Origin: Mayfieldus sp963740555
Lineage (GTDB): Bacteria; Actinomycetota; Thermoleophilia; Solirubrobacterales; 70-9
Direction of reading: 5' to 3'
Assembly: GCA_963740555.1 (NCBI GenBank)
Contig: CAVUES010000005.1
Location: 248,001 to 312,000, forward strand
Length of the DNA stretch: 64,000 nt
Below the pieces are notes generated by a model. That model ran no database searches. It was given only the letters and a program-made list of their open reading frames with translations, and was not told where the DNA came from. The position numbers and the translations under genes are program-made. Numbering within the stretch: position 1 is the first letter of the stretch; the number at the start of each line of letters is the position of its first letter. Below are positions 14,356 through 22,446 of this stretch, piece after piece.

Positions 14356-15108
14356 TTAGCCCTTCTTCTTGCACTTCTGGGTGAACTTGCCCGTGGCGAC
14401 CTGGCCGACGTTGTCCGTGAACCGGGCCTGGAAGCGGAGCTTCTTGTCCTTGCAGGTGGACGTCACGTAGCTCAGCTTCTTGCCCTTGAAGTGGTACTTC
14501 TTGCTCACCTTCGTATTGAACTCCTGGATCACCGCGCTACCGCCAGCAAGCGGCGGAACCGGAACGGTCAGAGTGAGACCGTACTTGGACCCAGCGGTCG
14601 AACGACCGATCTTGCCGGTCAGCACCTGGGCGCCCGACAGGCTCGTGTAGTTGAACAGGATCAGCGTCTTGCCCTTCCCGTTGAACGCCGTGATCGTCGC
14701 CGTGGTCTTGATCGGCGGCGCCCCGGTCGCGGTCGGGACCTCGATCGCGGCCGATCCGCCACCCAGCGTCGCATCGCCACAAGCGGACTTCGCCTGCGCG
14801 GTCGTGGTGGCTGCGGTGAACTGGGTCGGATCGCAGGTCGGTATGCCCTTCTGCTGGATCTTGATGTCCTTGTCGAAGTCGACCTTGGCCAGGGTGGTCG
14901 GGTTCGGGACCTGGTTCGCGTTCCCCGAGTTGGTTGACGACACGTCGGTGAACAGCGATACGGGCTTGCCCTTCCCCTTCTTAGGAAGCTTCTTCGGCGT
15001 GATCTTGCCGGTGATCGACTGGACGTTCGGGACCGCCGAAGCGGCACCGACGCCGATGACTGCAAATGCCACCGTCGCGCCCAGCACCCAAATCAGATGC
15101 TTTCGCAT
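14356..15108 (-). CDS. Secreted protein of unknown function, paralogue 2
   Basis: The 250-residue protein begins at ATG 15108 with AAGGAGAG upstream and a signal peptide (MRKHLIWVLGATVAFAVIG, cleavage near AASA-VP). It is a tandem paralogue of 13381-14169, with nearly the same order of blocks, two conserved Cys around TTAQAKSACGD, and a C-terminal KGKKLSYVTSTCKDKKL segment. No catalytic motif is seen. The pair probably arose by local duplication. Each copy has its own strong ribosome site and terminator, suggesting high independent expression. Confidence 0.8.
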   Translation of the reverse strand: MRKHLIWVLGATVAFAVIGVGAASAVPNVQSITGKITPKKLPKKGKGKPVSLFTDVSSTNSGNANQVPNPTTLAKVDFDKDIKIQQKGIPTCDPTQFTAATTTAQAKSACGDATLGGGSAAIEVPTATGAPPIKTTATITAFNGKGKTLILFNYTSLSGAQVLTGKIGRSTAGSKYGLTLTVPVPPLAGGSAVIQEFNTKVSKKYHFKGKKLSYVTSTCKDKKLRFQARFTDNVGQVATGKFTQKCKKKG

Positions 15109-15322
15109 TAATTCTCTCCTTTTTCGCGCTTCCAAGCGCGAAGTTGTGCTTCCCGCACATTGCGGACTCACGGGGGCCGAACCTAACACAGCGCTGGACC
15201 CGTCGTTAACCAAAAACACGGCGGCGGGCGGAACGGTGCGGTGCGGACCGGCAATCTCGTGCCCAATCTCACGATCGCCCACCCGCCCACCGGCGGCCGG
15301 ATGGGCCGCCGAATCCCTTCGA

Positions 15323-15406
15323 TGCGGCTGAGAGGAGTCGAACCTCCACGTCCCGAAGGACACAGGCACCTGAAGCCTGCGCGTCTACCAGTTCCGCCAC
15401 AGCCGC
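15323..15406 (-). tRNA. tRNA-Leu (CAG)
   Basis: The minus strand folds as an 84-base class II tRNA. Acceptor arms GCGGCTG/CAGCCGC, D-arm AACTGGTAGACGC, anticodon loop TTCAGGT with CAG, a variable arm TGTCCTTCGGGACG, T-arm GGTTCGACTCC and discriminator A are all present. CCA is not encoded. Confidence 0.95.
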
Positions 15407-15491
15407 TGGAACCGGGCCCAACTCTAGCGGCGCCAGGCTCCCATCCCCCCGCCCGGCCAGGCACGCGCGGCCGCTAGAATCGCGTCAACCC

Positions 15492-15564
15492 GCCGCTATC
15501 GTCTAGGGGACTAGGACGCCGGATTCTCAGTCCGGAAACCGGGGTTCGAATCCCCGTAGCGGTG
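15492..15564 (+). tRNA. tRNA-Glu (CTC), complete copy and probable island insertion site
   Basis: Acceptor GCCGCTA pairs with TAGCGGT, the anticodon arm CCGGA-TTCTCAG-TCCGG gives CTC, and the T-arm GGGGTTCGAATCCCC is intact; discriminator G. The 3-prime half is repeated at 15712-15760, 19426-19472 and 22225-22290, as expected when elements integrate into the tRNA end and rebuild it. Confidence 0.94.
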
Positions 15565-15711
15565 CCTCTTTTCCCTGTAAATCGGGCTGTTTGCGGAAAC
15601 CCGCAAAATGTGGTTATCCCGAAATATGTCCCGAACTGAGTCCCGAACTGGGCAAATTTCGGGTCCGAGACGCCGACTGCAGGCACGAATTAGAGGTCGC
15701 TGAACCGGCTC

Positions 15712-15760
15712 GCCGGATCCTGAATTCCGGAAACCCGGGTCCGGATCCCAGTAGCTGCCT
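15712..15760 (+). repeat. Degenerate tRNA-Glu 3-prime fragment (old att site)
   Basis: The stretch gccggatcctgaattccgg, aaacccgggtccggatccca and gtagctgcct aligns to the tRNA-Glu anticodon/T-arm half with scattered substitutions. It follows cccgaaatatgtcccgaac at about 15618, a sequence that also precedes the two other fragments. The rest of 15565-15907 holds no gene that I can support. Confidence 0.5.
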
Positions 15761-15907
15761 AAGCCCCTGGGAATTGGGCTGCCTCAAGGGTCTCTCGACT
15801 CGCTCCATGCAGTGGTAGTGCGTGAGGGGTGAGGCGGTCTTGGTTGCAAGCCTCTTGAAGTAACCGTCGCCCGAGCGTGCTGCGGCTGGAGGTTTGTCGG
15901 AAGCCGC

Positions 15908-16990
15908 TTAATTGGCAACGGCGGGGGCGCGAGGTAAAGCGCCGCCAGCGGCGCGGCGCGCGCGGACCTCGGACCAGGCAAGCAGGCGGCCGGCCTCCGG
16001 GTCGATCACCTTGAGCCGCACCGCGACGGCCCCGTCCCATGCGGTCAGCACCGGGACGTCCCGGAAGATTGGATTCTCATCATGCGCGCGCTGCAGGTTG
16101 TAGTTCGGGACCTTGGCGCTCAAGTGGTGGACGTGGTGGAGGCCGATGTTGCCGGTGAAGAACTGGAAGGGCTGCGGCAGCTTCAGGTAGGAGCTTCCGC
16201 GCAGCGCCGCGTCGGCGTAGCTCCAGCAGTCGGAGCTCTCCCAGTAGACGTCCTCGAACTGGTGCTGTACGTAGAACATCCAGACGCCCGCGGTGCCGGC
16301 GAGGGCGGCCGTCGGCAGCTGCACGAGGATCCACGCCTCGAAGCCGACGAACCACCAGATCGCACCGATCGTGATCGCGAACACGAGGTTCGTGGCGATC
16401 ACGCTGCGTCGCTGACGCCGGCGCATCTTGCGCGACCAGAACCGGGGTCCAATCATCAGGGTCCAGATCGGGCCGATCCCGAACATCACCACCGGGTTGC
16501 GGAAGAGGCGATACCCGAGCCGCTGCCGCCAGGGCAGCGCCTGGTACTCGGCGATGGTGAGCGTCTGGATGTCCCCGACGCCGCGCCGGTCGAGGTCGCC
16601 GGCCGTGCCGTGATGGACGGCATGGTTGTGGCGCCAGTTCGCGAACGGCTGGAAGACGAGCAGCCCGCTCAGCCGGCCGACCCAGAGGTTGGCCCGCCGG
16701 GAGGGCAGAAACGAGCCGTGGGTGCAATCGTGGAAGACGATGAAGGTTCGCATCAGGAAGCCGGCGGTCGGGATCGCGAGGGCGACGGTGGCCCAGTACC
16801 TGACCTCGCCGAGGCTGACGTACATGAGCACCGAAAGCGCTACGTAGGGCACGACCGAGGTCGCGACGTCGAGCAGGCTCCGGCTCCAGGACGGGCGCTC
16901 GTACGGGGCCATCGAGTCGCGCCAGACCGGCCGGGTCGAAGCGGAACCGGCTTTCGACACGGATGCGGCCTGTGAGGCGGGGTCGATCAC
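15908..16990 (-). CDS. Membrane fatty acid desaturase
   Basis: The 360-residue protein has the three histidine boxes of membrane di-iron desaturases: HDCTHGS (about residue 88), HNHAVHH (about 121) and HHVHH (about 292), with hydrophobic segments between them in the expected order. The spacing and HHVHH box suggest an acyl-lipid delta-12/omega-type enzyme that introduces a double bond into membrane lipids. The start is GTG 16990. It lies within the tRNA-Glu island and has no obvious redox partner nearby. Confidence 0.88.
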   Translation of the reverse strand: MIDPASQAASVSKAGSASTRPVWRDSMAPYERPSWSRSLLDVATSVVPYVALSVLMYVSLGEVRYWATVALAIPTAGFLMRTFIVFHDCTHGSFLPSRRANLWVGRLSGLLVFQPFANWRHNHAVHHGTAGDLDRRGVGDIQTLTIAEYQALPWRQRLGYRLFRNPVVMFGIGPIWTLMIGPRFWSRKMRRRQRRSVIATNLVFAITIGAIWWFVGFEAWILVQLPTAALAGTAGVWMFYVQHQFEDVYWESSDCWSYADAALRGSSYLKLPQPFQFFTGNIGLHHVHHLSAKVPNYNLQRAHDENPIFRDVPVLTAWDGAVAVRLKVIDPEAGRLLAWSEVRARRAAGGALPRAPAVAN

Positions 16991-17086
16991 TTGCTAGCTG
17001 AATCAAGGCTAGCCCAGCCTTCTTAAGCGGGGCGAAATAGCAGATCGCCGACCCGCGCCACCGCATGGGGGCCATACTGCTCGAAG

Positions 17087-17440
17087 GTGTCCAAGCAAAA
17101 CGTCGACGTGGTCCGCACGCTTTACAGGGAGACAGCTCACGGCGACGCCTCTGGTCTTCAGCAGCTCGACGAGCGAATAGACCTCGACTACCGCGCGGCT
17201 TCCGACCTGCCCAGCATGGAGCAGCCCGTCGACGAGCCACGGTGGCAACCCGAAAGGTTTATCGACCTGCAGGAGCGGGTCCTGGTCCGGGTCAAGTTCT
17301 CGGGCCACGCAAGAGCAACCGGCCATCAGTTGGAAACGCGTATCGCGCACCTGTGGACGGTTCGGCGCGGGCGGTCGGTGCGACTTGCCGTCTACCGCGA
17401 TTGGGAGTCAGGTCTAGAAGCCGCCGGAGTCGCGGAGTAG
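17087..17440 (+). CDS. SnoaL-like / NTF2-fold protein
   Basis: The 117-residue protein begins at GTG 17087 (MSKQNVDVVRTLYRETAHGD), the typical first helix of SnoaL-like proteins, and ends with HLWTVRRGRSVRLAVYRDWE, matching the family's last strands. The NTF2 fold serves many functions, so none can be assigned. It is divergent from the desaturase gene and lies in the island. Confidence 0.65.
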   Translation: MSKQNVDVVRTLYRETAHGDASGLQQLDERIDLDYRAASDLPSMEQPVDEPRWQPERFIDLQERVLVRVKFSGHARATGHQLETRIAHLWTVRRGRSVRLAVYRDWESGLEAAGVAE

Positions 17441-17585
17441 ACGCCGCCAAACCGGCAATGGTCCGCCGCCAACAAGGGGCTTATCTCGCCTCAGTCGACC
17501 CGATCTCCCGGATAATTTGTTTGGCATCTCAACATTCGACATATCCAAGTGCACCCGGAGTCCGCATCCGGCTGAGCAAAAAGGG

Positions 17586-18380
17586 GTGGTGACACTGCGG
17601 AGGGAAGCCCCTGCGAAGCCAACTGCCGCCGAGCGTGAGGTGGCTGATCTGCTGCCGATTCAGGCCGATCCCGACGCGGCCAGAGCCGTCTTGGATCGCG
17701 TCCCGCTCTGGTTTCACACCTTCTCGCTCGACCACTCCGACGAGCTCTACACCCACGGCGTCGCCCGTGATCACCGCTACCGGATCCCCGCCCTTCCCGA
17801 GGACTTCAGCGGCATGAGCGTGCTCGACATCGGCACCTTCGATGGCTTCTACGCGTTCCTCGCCGAGGCGCGCGGGGCGGGGCGGGTCGTCGCAGTCGAC
17901 AACGAGCAGTACAGGGAATGGGTCAGCTCGCGCTGGGGTGTCGAGTTGCAGGGAGGCGAGGGGTTCGCCGCGATCCGGGAGCTACTCGACTCCGAGGTCG
18001 ACTACCAACGCATCGACGCATTCGATCTGGATGAGCTCGGGGAGACGTTCGACTTCATCCTCTGCTTCGGGATCCTGCACCGGGTGGAGAACCCGCTGGG
18101 GCTGCTGAAGGTCATTCGACGGCGCCTTGCGGCCGGCGGACGGGTGCTACTCGAGACCCACGGGGCGGCGGATCGAGCTTTCGATTCCGCGGCGGTTTAC
18201 ATCCCCGCGCCGGGAGAGGTCTATGCCCGTGATGACTTCGTGTACTGGGGCTTCACCCCCGCAGGCTTGGACGCGATGGCCCGCCATGCAGGCTTCGAGG
18301 GCTTCGAACTCATCGACGCGCCGGTAATCGACAGCCATCCGCGTGTGCTCGGGGCGCTCCATTCCGGCCCGCTCGACTGA
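17586..18380 (+). CDS. Class I SAM-dependent methyltransferase (CmoB-like group)
   Basis: About 264 residues. The N-terminal DRVPLWFHTFSLDHSDELYT block resembles the tRNA mo5U34 methyltransferase-like group, followed by SAM motif I VLDIGTFDGFYAF, the acidic VVAVDNEQY, and motif post-I/IV FDFILCFGILHRVENP. The substrate is uncertain: members of this group modify tRNA or small molecules. The frame is open from 17517; I choose GTG 17586 because AAAAAGGGG lies next to it and upstream codons look non-coding. GTG 17589 is equally possible. Confidence 0.75.
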   Translation: MVTLRREAPAKPTAAEREVADLLPIQADPDAARAVLDRVPLWFHTFSLDHSDELYTHGVARDHRYRIPALPEDFSGMSVLDIGTFDGFYAFLAEARGAGRVVAVDNEQYREWVSSRWGVELQGGEGFAAIRELLDSEVDYQRIDAFDLDELGETFDFILCFGILHRVENPLGLLKVIRRRLAAGGRVLLETHGAADRAFDSAAVYIPAPGEVYARDDFVYWGFTPAGLDAMARHAGFEGFELIDAPVIDSHPRVLGALHSGPLD

Positions 18381-18490
18381 TCGCGGTCCCGCGGGGCGGG
18401 CGGCGGTTCATTCACACGAGTAAAACATCTGTTTTCCAGGGCTTTAACAGCTCCGGAGGGGTTTCGTGGTCCGATTCGGGTAGATCGGAG

Positions 18491-19252
18491 ATGGTTTCGG
18501 CACTTCCCCCGCTATATGCACATCGGCTCGGCCGCCACTACGGTCCGGACTCCTCGGCAGCCGCCCTTCACCACACGCTGACCGGTCCGGTCGAGGGCCT
18601 CGAGACCGATGTATGCCTAACCGCCGACGATCGGCTGGTCCTGCTGCACGATCCCCTGCTCACGCTCGGCACCACGCTTGATGGCTGGGCGCGCCAGAGG
18701 ACCGCTGAAGAGATCCATTCGGCGCTCATCCGTGACTCGGCGGGAGAGCCGACCGCGGAGCACCCGCTCCTGCTCGAGGAGCTGATCGACCTGGTGCCGG
18801 AAGCGGTCGGCCTTCAGCTCGAGGTCAAGGCGCACGCCGACCCGGCCCTTGCCCGCCGCACCGCCGAGGCGCTCTGCAAGCGACTTCGAGGAGAGCCGAT
18901 CCGCGACCGAGTCGAGGTGATCAGCTTTCATCGCGAAGCGTGCGCTGTCGCCGCCGCAAACGGGATCCCGTCCCGCCTCGTGATCTGGGCCGACTACGCG
19001 CCCGAAGCGCTCGCCTCCTGGGCTCTGCGGAGCGGCGTGGACGGGATCTCGGTCGAGCACTTCCTGCTCACCGAGCGGTTGGTCGGGGTGCTTCGGGACG
19101 CCGGACTGAGCGTCAACGCCGGCACTGTGAACCACCCGGAGCTCCTGCGCCGGGTACTCGAGTTCGCTCCCGACGCGATCGGCACCGATCGCCCTCACGA
19201 GCTTCGCGCGGCGGCCGAAACAGTCACCGCGCTGGCGCTCAGCAGTCGCTGA
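18491..19252 (+). CDS. Glycerophosphodiester phosphodiesterase family protein
   Basis: The 253-residue protein has the GDPD TIM-barrel signatures: AHRLGRHYGPDSS near residue 10 (equivalent to HRG...PENT), GLETDVCLTADDRLVLLHD at about 35-54 with the catalytic His pair, LQLEVKAH at about 113, and a late GIGTDRP-like DAIGTDRPHELR. It would hydrolyse glycerophosphodiesters to sn-glycerol 3-phosphate and an alcohol. The usual PENT motif is changed to GPDSS, which removes a metal-binding Glu and may alter activity. It lies in the island. Confidence 0.82.
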   Translation: MVSALPPLYAHRLGRHYGPDSSAAALHHTLTGPVEGLETDVCLTADDRLVLLHDPLLTLGTTLDGWARQRTAEEIHSALIRDSAGEPTAEHPLLLEELIDLVPEAVGLQLEVKAHADPALARRTAEALCKRLRGEPIRDRVEVISFHREACAVAAANGIPSRLVIWADYAPEALASWALRSGVDGISVEHFLLTERLVGVLRDAGLSVNAGTVNHPELLRRVLEFAPDAIGTDRPHELRAAAETVTALALSSR

Positions 19253-19325
19253 AGTGGAGGCCGCTGCGTCTGTCGAATTGCTCGGCCTGGAGTCAGCTCG
19301 CGTGGAAAACAAGCGGCTTTTGCCG

Positions 19326-19472
19326 TGTCCCGAAATATGTCCCCGACTCCACCGAACTCAACCGCACCAGATTGCACTAGATCGCCCTGATCGGGCCCAA
19401 ATCGACCTGGATTGACCTCCCAGGGCGGATTCTCAGTCCGGAAACCCGGGTTCGAATCCCGGTAGCGGTGCC
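19326..19472 (+). repeat. att-like repeat with tRNA-Glu 3-prime fragment, copy 2
   Basis: About 100 bases starting tgtcccgaaatatgtccccg precede a tRNA-Glu 3-prime fragment (19426-19472). The whole block is repeated with few changes at 22128-22271. The fragment lacks the acceptor and D-arm, so it is not a working tRNA gene. Confidence 0.75.
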
Positions 19473-19502
19473 TTAACGGCTTCGGGACGTAGGCTCCCTT
19501 CC

Positions 19503-21137
19503 ATGAGCGGCGGCGAGCTCGAACGGGGCCGCGAGTCCTACGAAAGACGGGCGTGGTTGGACGCCTTCGAGGCCCTGACACAGGCTGATCGGGCGACGCG
19601 GCTGGAGGCGGAAGACCTCGAACTGCTCGCGACATCGGCCTACATGCTCGATCGCGACGACGACTTCGCGAGCGCCCTCGAGCGTGCGCATCACCTGTAT
19701 CTCGACACTGGCAATGCTGCCCGCGCGGTGCGCTGCGCGTTCTGGGTGGGTGTCAATCTCGCAACCCGAGGCGAGATGGCCGGGGCGAGTGGATGGTTCG
19801 GCCGCGCGCAGCGCCTGCTCGAGACCGATGAGCGTGACTCTGTCGAGCGCGGCTATTTGCTGATTCCGGTCCTATTGCAGCAGGTGGGCGCGGGTGATCC
19901 CGAGGCCGCGCACGCCACCGCGGCCAACGCCGTCGAGATCGGTGAGCGCTTCGGCGATGCCGACCTGGTGGCCCTCGGCCTGCACGAGCAGGGCCATGCC
20001 CTGGTCAGACAGGGACGGATCGAGGAAGGCCTCCGCCTGATTGACGAGGCCATGGTGGCCGTAACCGCCGGAGAGTTATCGCCAATCGTCACCGGCTTGG
20101 TCTACTGCAACGTCATCGCGTTCTGCCAGGAGGTGTATGAGGCCCGCCGCGCGCGGGAGTGGACTGTTGCGCTCACCCGATGGTGCGAGCGGCAACCCGA
20201 CATGGTCGCCCACACTGGCCTGTGTCTGCTGCATCGGGCCGAGATCATGGAGTTGAGCGGTGCGTGGGGGGACGCGCTGGAAGAGGCGCGGAGGGCAGGC
20301 GCGCGATTCGCGCAGGGATCCGACCAGGTAGCGGCCGGCCAGGCCTCCTATAGACAAGGCGAAGTCCATCGCTTGCGGGGCGAGTTCAATGCGGCCGAGG
20401 AGGCTTACCGTGAGGCAAGCCGGTGCGGGTGGGAACCGCAGCCGGGCCTGGCCCTGCTCCGACAGGCCCAAGGCGACGGCGACGCTGCCGCCGCCGCCAT
20501 CCGTCGGGTGGTGGGCGAGACCGACGAGCCGCTGACGCTCGCGAGGCTGTTGCCGGCCTACGTCGAGATCATGCTGACCCATGGCGAAGTCGAGGAGGCG
20601 CGCGGCGCCCGCCGCCGGCTCGACGAGATCTCGGAAGGCCACGAGGACGGGATGCGGGCCGCGCTGGCTGCTCAAGTCCGGGGAGCGGTGGACCTAGCCG
20701 AAGGTGATGCCGACAGCGCCCTCGTCGAGCTGCGTCAGGCATGGCAGCTGTGGCGGGGGCTCGAGGCGCCGTACGAGGCTGCACGTGCGCGAGTGCTGGT
20801 AGGGCTGGCCTGCCGCGCACTTGGGGACGAGGACGCGGCGGGCTTGGAGCTTGCAGGGGCCCGGAGCGTTTTCGCGGAGCTGGGAGCGGCCCCCGACCTC
20901 GCACGGGTCGAGGCGCTTGACCAAGGCGCCGAGCCAAGCGATGCGCATGGGCTGACGCCGCGCGAGCTTGAGGTGCTGCGGCTGGTAGCCGGCGGCGCGA
21001 CCAACAAGGGCATCGCCGCCGAGCTCGTCGTCAGCGAGAGAACGGTGGACCGACACGTGAGCAACATCTTCGCCAAGCTGGGCGTTTCCTCGCGGGCGGC
21101 GGCCACCGCCTACGCATATGAGCACCAGCTCCTCTGA
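19503..21137 (+). CDS. LuxR-family regulator with TPR-like sensor region
   Basis: The 544-residue protein has about 470 residues of helical TPR-like repeats (SYERRAWLDAFEALTQADRA, YRQGEVHRLRGEFNAAEEAY) and a C-terminal LuxR-type HTH: LTPRELEVLRLVAGG, TNKGIAAELVVSERTVDRHV and SNIFAKLGVSSRAAA. There is no P-loop ATPase domain, unlike MalT-type regulators. It starts 30 bases after the att-like repeat and lies next to the dead hydrolase gene, which it may control. It is a DNA-binding transcription regulator of unknown signal. Confidence 0.87.
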   Translation: MSGGELERGRESYERRAWLDAFEALTQADRATRLEAEDLELLATSAYMLDRDDDFASALERAHHLYLDTGNAARAVRCAFWVGVNLATRGEMAGASGWFGRAQRLLETDERDSVERGYLLIPVLLQQVGAGDPEAAHATAANAVEIGERFGDADLVALGLHEQGHALVRQGRIEEGLRLIDEAMVAVTAGELSPIVTGLVYCNVIAFCQEVYEARRAREWTVALTRWCERQPDMVAHTGLCLLHRAEIMELSGAWGDALEEARRAGARFAQGSDQVAAGQASYRQGEVHRLRGEFNAAEEAYREASRCGWEPQPGLALLRQAQGDGDAAAAAIRRVVGETDEPLTLARLLPAYVEIMLTHGEVEEARGARRRLDEISEGHEDGMRAALAAQVRGAVDLAEGDADSALVELRQAWQLWRGLEAPYEAARARVLVGLACRALGDEDAAGLELAGARSVFAELGAAPDLARVEALDQGAEPSDAHGLTPRELEVLRLVAGGATNKGIAAELVVSERTVDRHVSNIFAKLGVSSRAAATAYAYEHQLL

Positions 21138-21232
21138 GCTCTCTCATGGGCGGAATTACCCACGCCGCCCAGCAGCAGAAGTTGGGTGGTTCAGCCGATG
21201 CGGGAGCGCACGAGCAGTCGTAGTTTTGGCCC

Positions 21233-22096
21233 ATGATCGACGCAAGAGAAAAGTTGATGAATGGGATTCCTGCGAAGGAGCGCCGGTTGGAGTTGGCGGG
21301 CGTCTCCACCGCAATGCTCGAGGGTGGTGACGGCGCTCCGGTCGTCCTGCTACACGGCCCGGGAGAGTTTGCCGCCAAATGGATGCGGGTGATTCCGGAC
21401 CTCGTCACAACCCATCGCGTGGTCGCTCCCGATCTGCCCGCTCACGGCTCCTCGGAGGTGCCCGATGGCCCGCTCGACGCCGATCGGGTGCTCGAGTGGC
21501 TTGACGAGCTGATCGAGCGCACCTGCCCGTCCCCTCCCGTGCTGGTGGGACATGTCCTCGGCGGTTCGATCGCGGCCCGGTTCGCGGTCGACCGAAGTGA
21601 CCGGCTGAACCGGCTGGTCCTCGTGGACGCGTTGGGCCTGGGTCGATTCCGGCCGGCACCGAAATTCGCACTGACGATGCTCGGTTTTCAGGCGCGACCG
21701 AGCGAGCGCACGTATAACCGCTTCATGCGGCAGTGCTCGTTCAATCTGGACGGATTGCGCGCCGAGATGGGCGAGCGCTGGGAGCCGTTCGTCTCCTACA
21801 ACCTGGAGCTCGCCCGCGGGCCAAGCGCCAAGGCCGCCGGCCGCATGTTCCGCGCCCTCGGCCCGCGGCGGATCCCGCAAGAGGATCTTGCGCGGATCGA
21901 GGTTCCAACGGCTCTGATCTGGGGGCGGCACGACCGCGCCCTCCGGCTGTCGATCGCCGAGGCCGCGAGCGCCAGGTACGGATGGCCGCTGCACGTGATC
22001 GAGGACTGCGCCGATGATCCCCCACGCGACCAGCCCGAAGCATTTCTGGACGCGCTGCGTACCGCGATCGGCCCCCAGCCGACGGTGGCTTCATGA
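21233..22096 (+). CDS. Alpha/beta-hydrolase fold protein lacking nucleophile and histidine
   Basis: The 287-residue protein has the alpha/beta-hydrolase layout with an oxyanion-region VVLLHGPGEFAAKW and APDLPAHGSS. At the nucleophile elbow it reads GHVLGG, so the Ser/Asp position is Val108. The acid loop WGRHDR (Asp234) is kept, but the usual CGHDPP histidine motif reads CADDPP (259-264). Two of three triad residues are therefore missing, and hydrolase activity is unlikely. It may bind a ligand or act as a partner. It follows the LuxR regulator in the island. Confidence 0.8.
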   Translation: MIDAREKLMNGIPAKERRLELAGVSTAMLEGGDGAPVVLLHGPGEFAAKWMRVIPDLVTTHRVVAPDLPAHGSSEVPDGPLDADRVLEWLDELIERTCPSPPVLVGHVLGGSIAARFAVDRSDRLNRLVLVDALGLGRFRPAPKFALTMLGFQARPSERTYNRFMRQCSFNLDGLRAEMGERWEPFVSYNLELARGPSAKAAGRMFRALGPRRIPQEDLARIEVPTALIWGRHDRALRLSIAEAASARYGWPLHVIEDCADDPPRDQPEAFLDALRTAIGPQPTVAS

Positions 22097-22127
22097 CCGC
22101 GCCACCCGCAGCGCCGGACGGGAACGT

Positions 22128-22290
22128 GTCCCGAAATATGTCCCCGACTCCACCGAACTCAACTGCACTCGATCGCACTAGATCGCCCTTATCAAGCCTA
22201 AATCGACCCAGATCGACCTCCCAGGCCGGATTCTCAGTCCGGAAACCCGGGTTCGAATCCCGGTAGCGGTGCCTCTTTTCCCTGCAAATC
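22128..22290 (+). repeat. att-like repeat with tRNA-Glu 3-prime fragment, copy 3 (right island end)
   Basis: This block matches 19326-19472 over about 140 bases and extends through tgcctcttttccctgcaaatc, which matches the sequence right after the intact tRNA-Glu (15563-15583). It is the likely right junction of the whole island. Confidence 0.75.
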
Positions 22291-22446
22291 ATGGGTCTGT
22301 AGTCGCAGCGGACGCGAGCAGCTGCTTCCGGGTCAGTGCCTCAGTTGGTTCGTCTCGCTTCGGCGCCCACGGGGTTTGCGGGTCAATTCCGAATTCGGCT
22401 GGGTGCATGAAGAGGAGCAGTCGAGGCGGAGGCGATACGGCAAGCT

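Larger units (their letters stand above)
15565..22290. mobile_element. Tandem genomic island in tRNA-Glu, integrase not seen
   Basis: The region is bounded on the left by the intact tRNA-Glu with its flank tgcctcttttccctgtaaatc, and on the right by a tRNA 3-prime fragment followed by tgcctcttttccctgcaaatc. An internal copy at 19426-19472 splits it into two units (15565-19472 and 19473-22290), and a degenerate copy lies at 15712-15760. The cargo is a desaturase, SnoaL-like protein, methyltransferase, GDPD, LuxR-type regulator and a dead hydrolase. No integrase, transposase or excisionase is present, so the elements are probably immobile remnants. Confidence 0.65.

Noticed and set aside
19426..19472. 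Second tRNA-Glu gene
   Set aside because: Only the anticodon/T-arm and 3-prime acceptor part is present; no D-arm or 5-prime acceptor.
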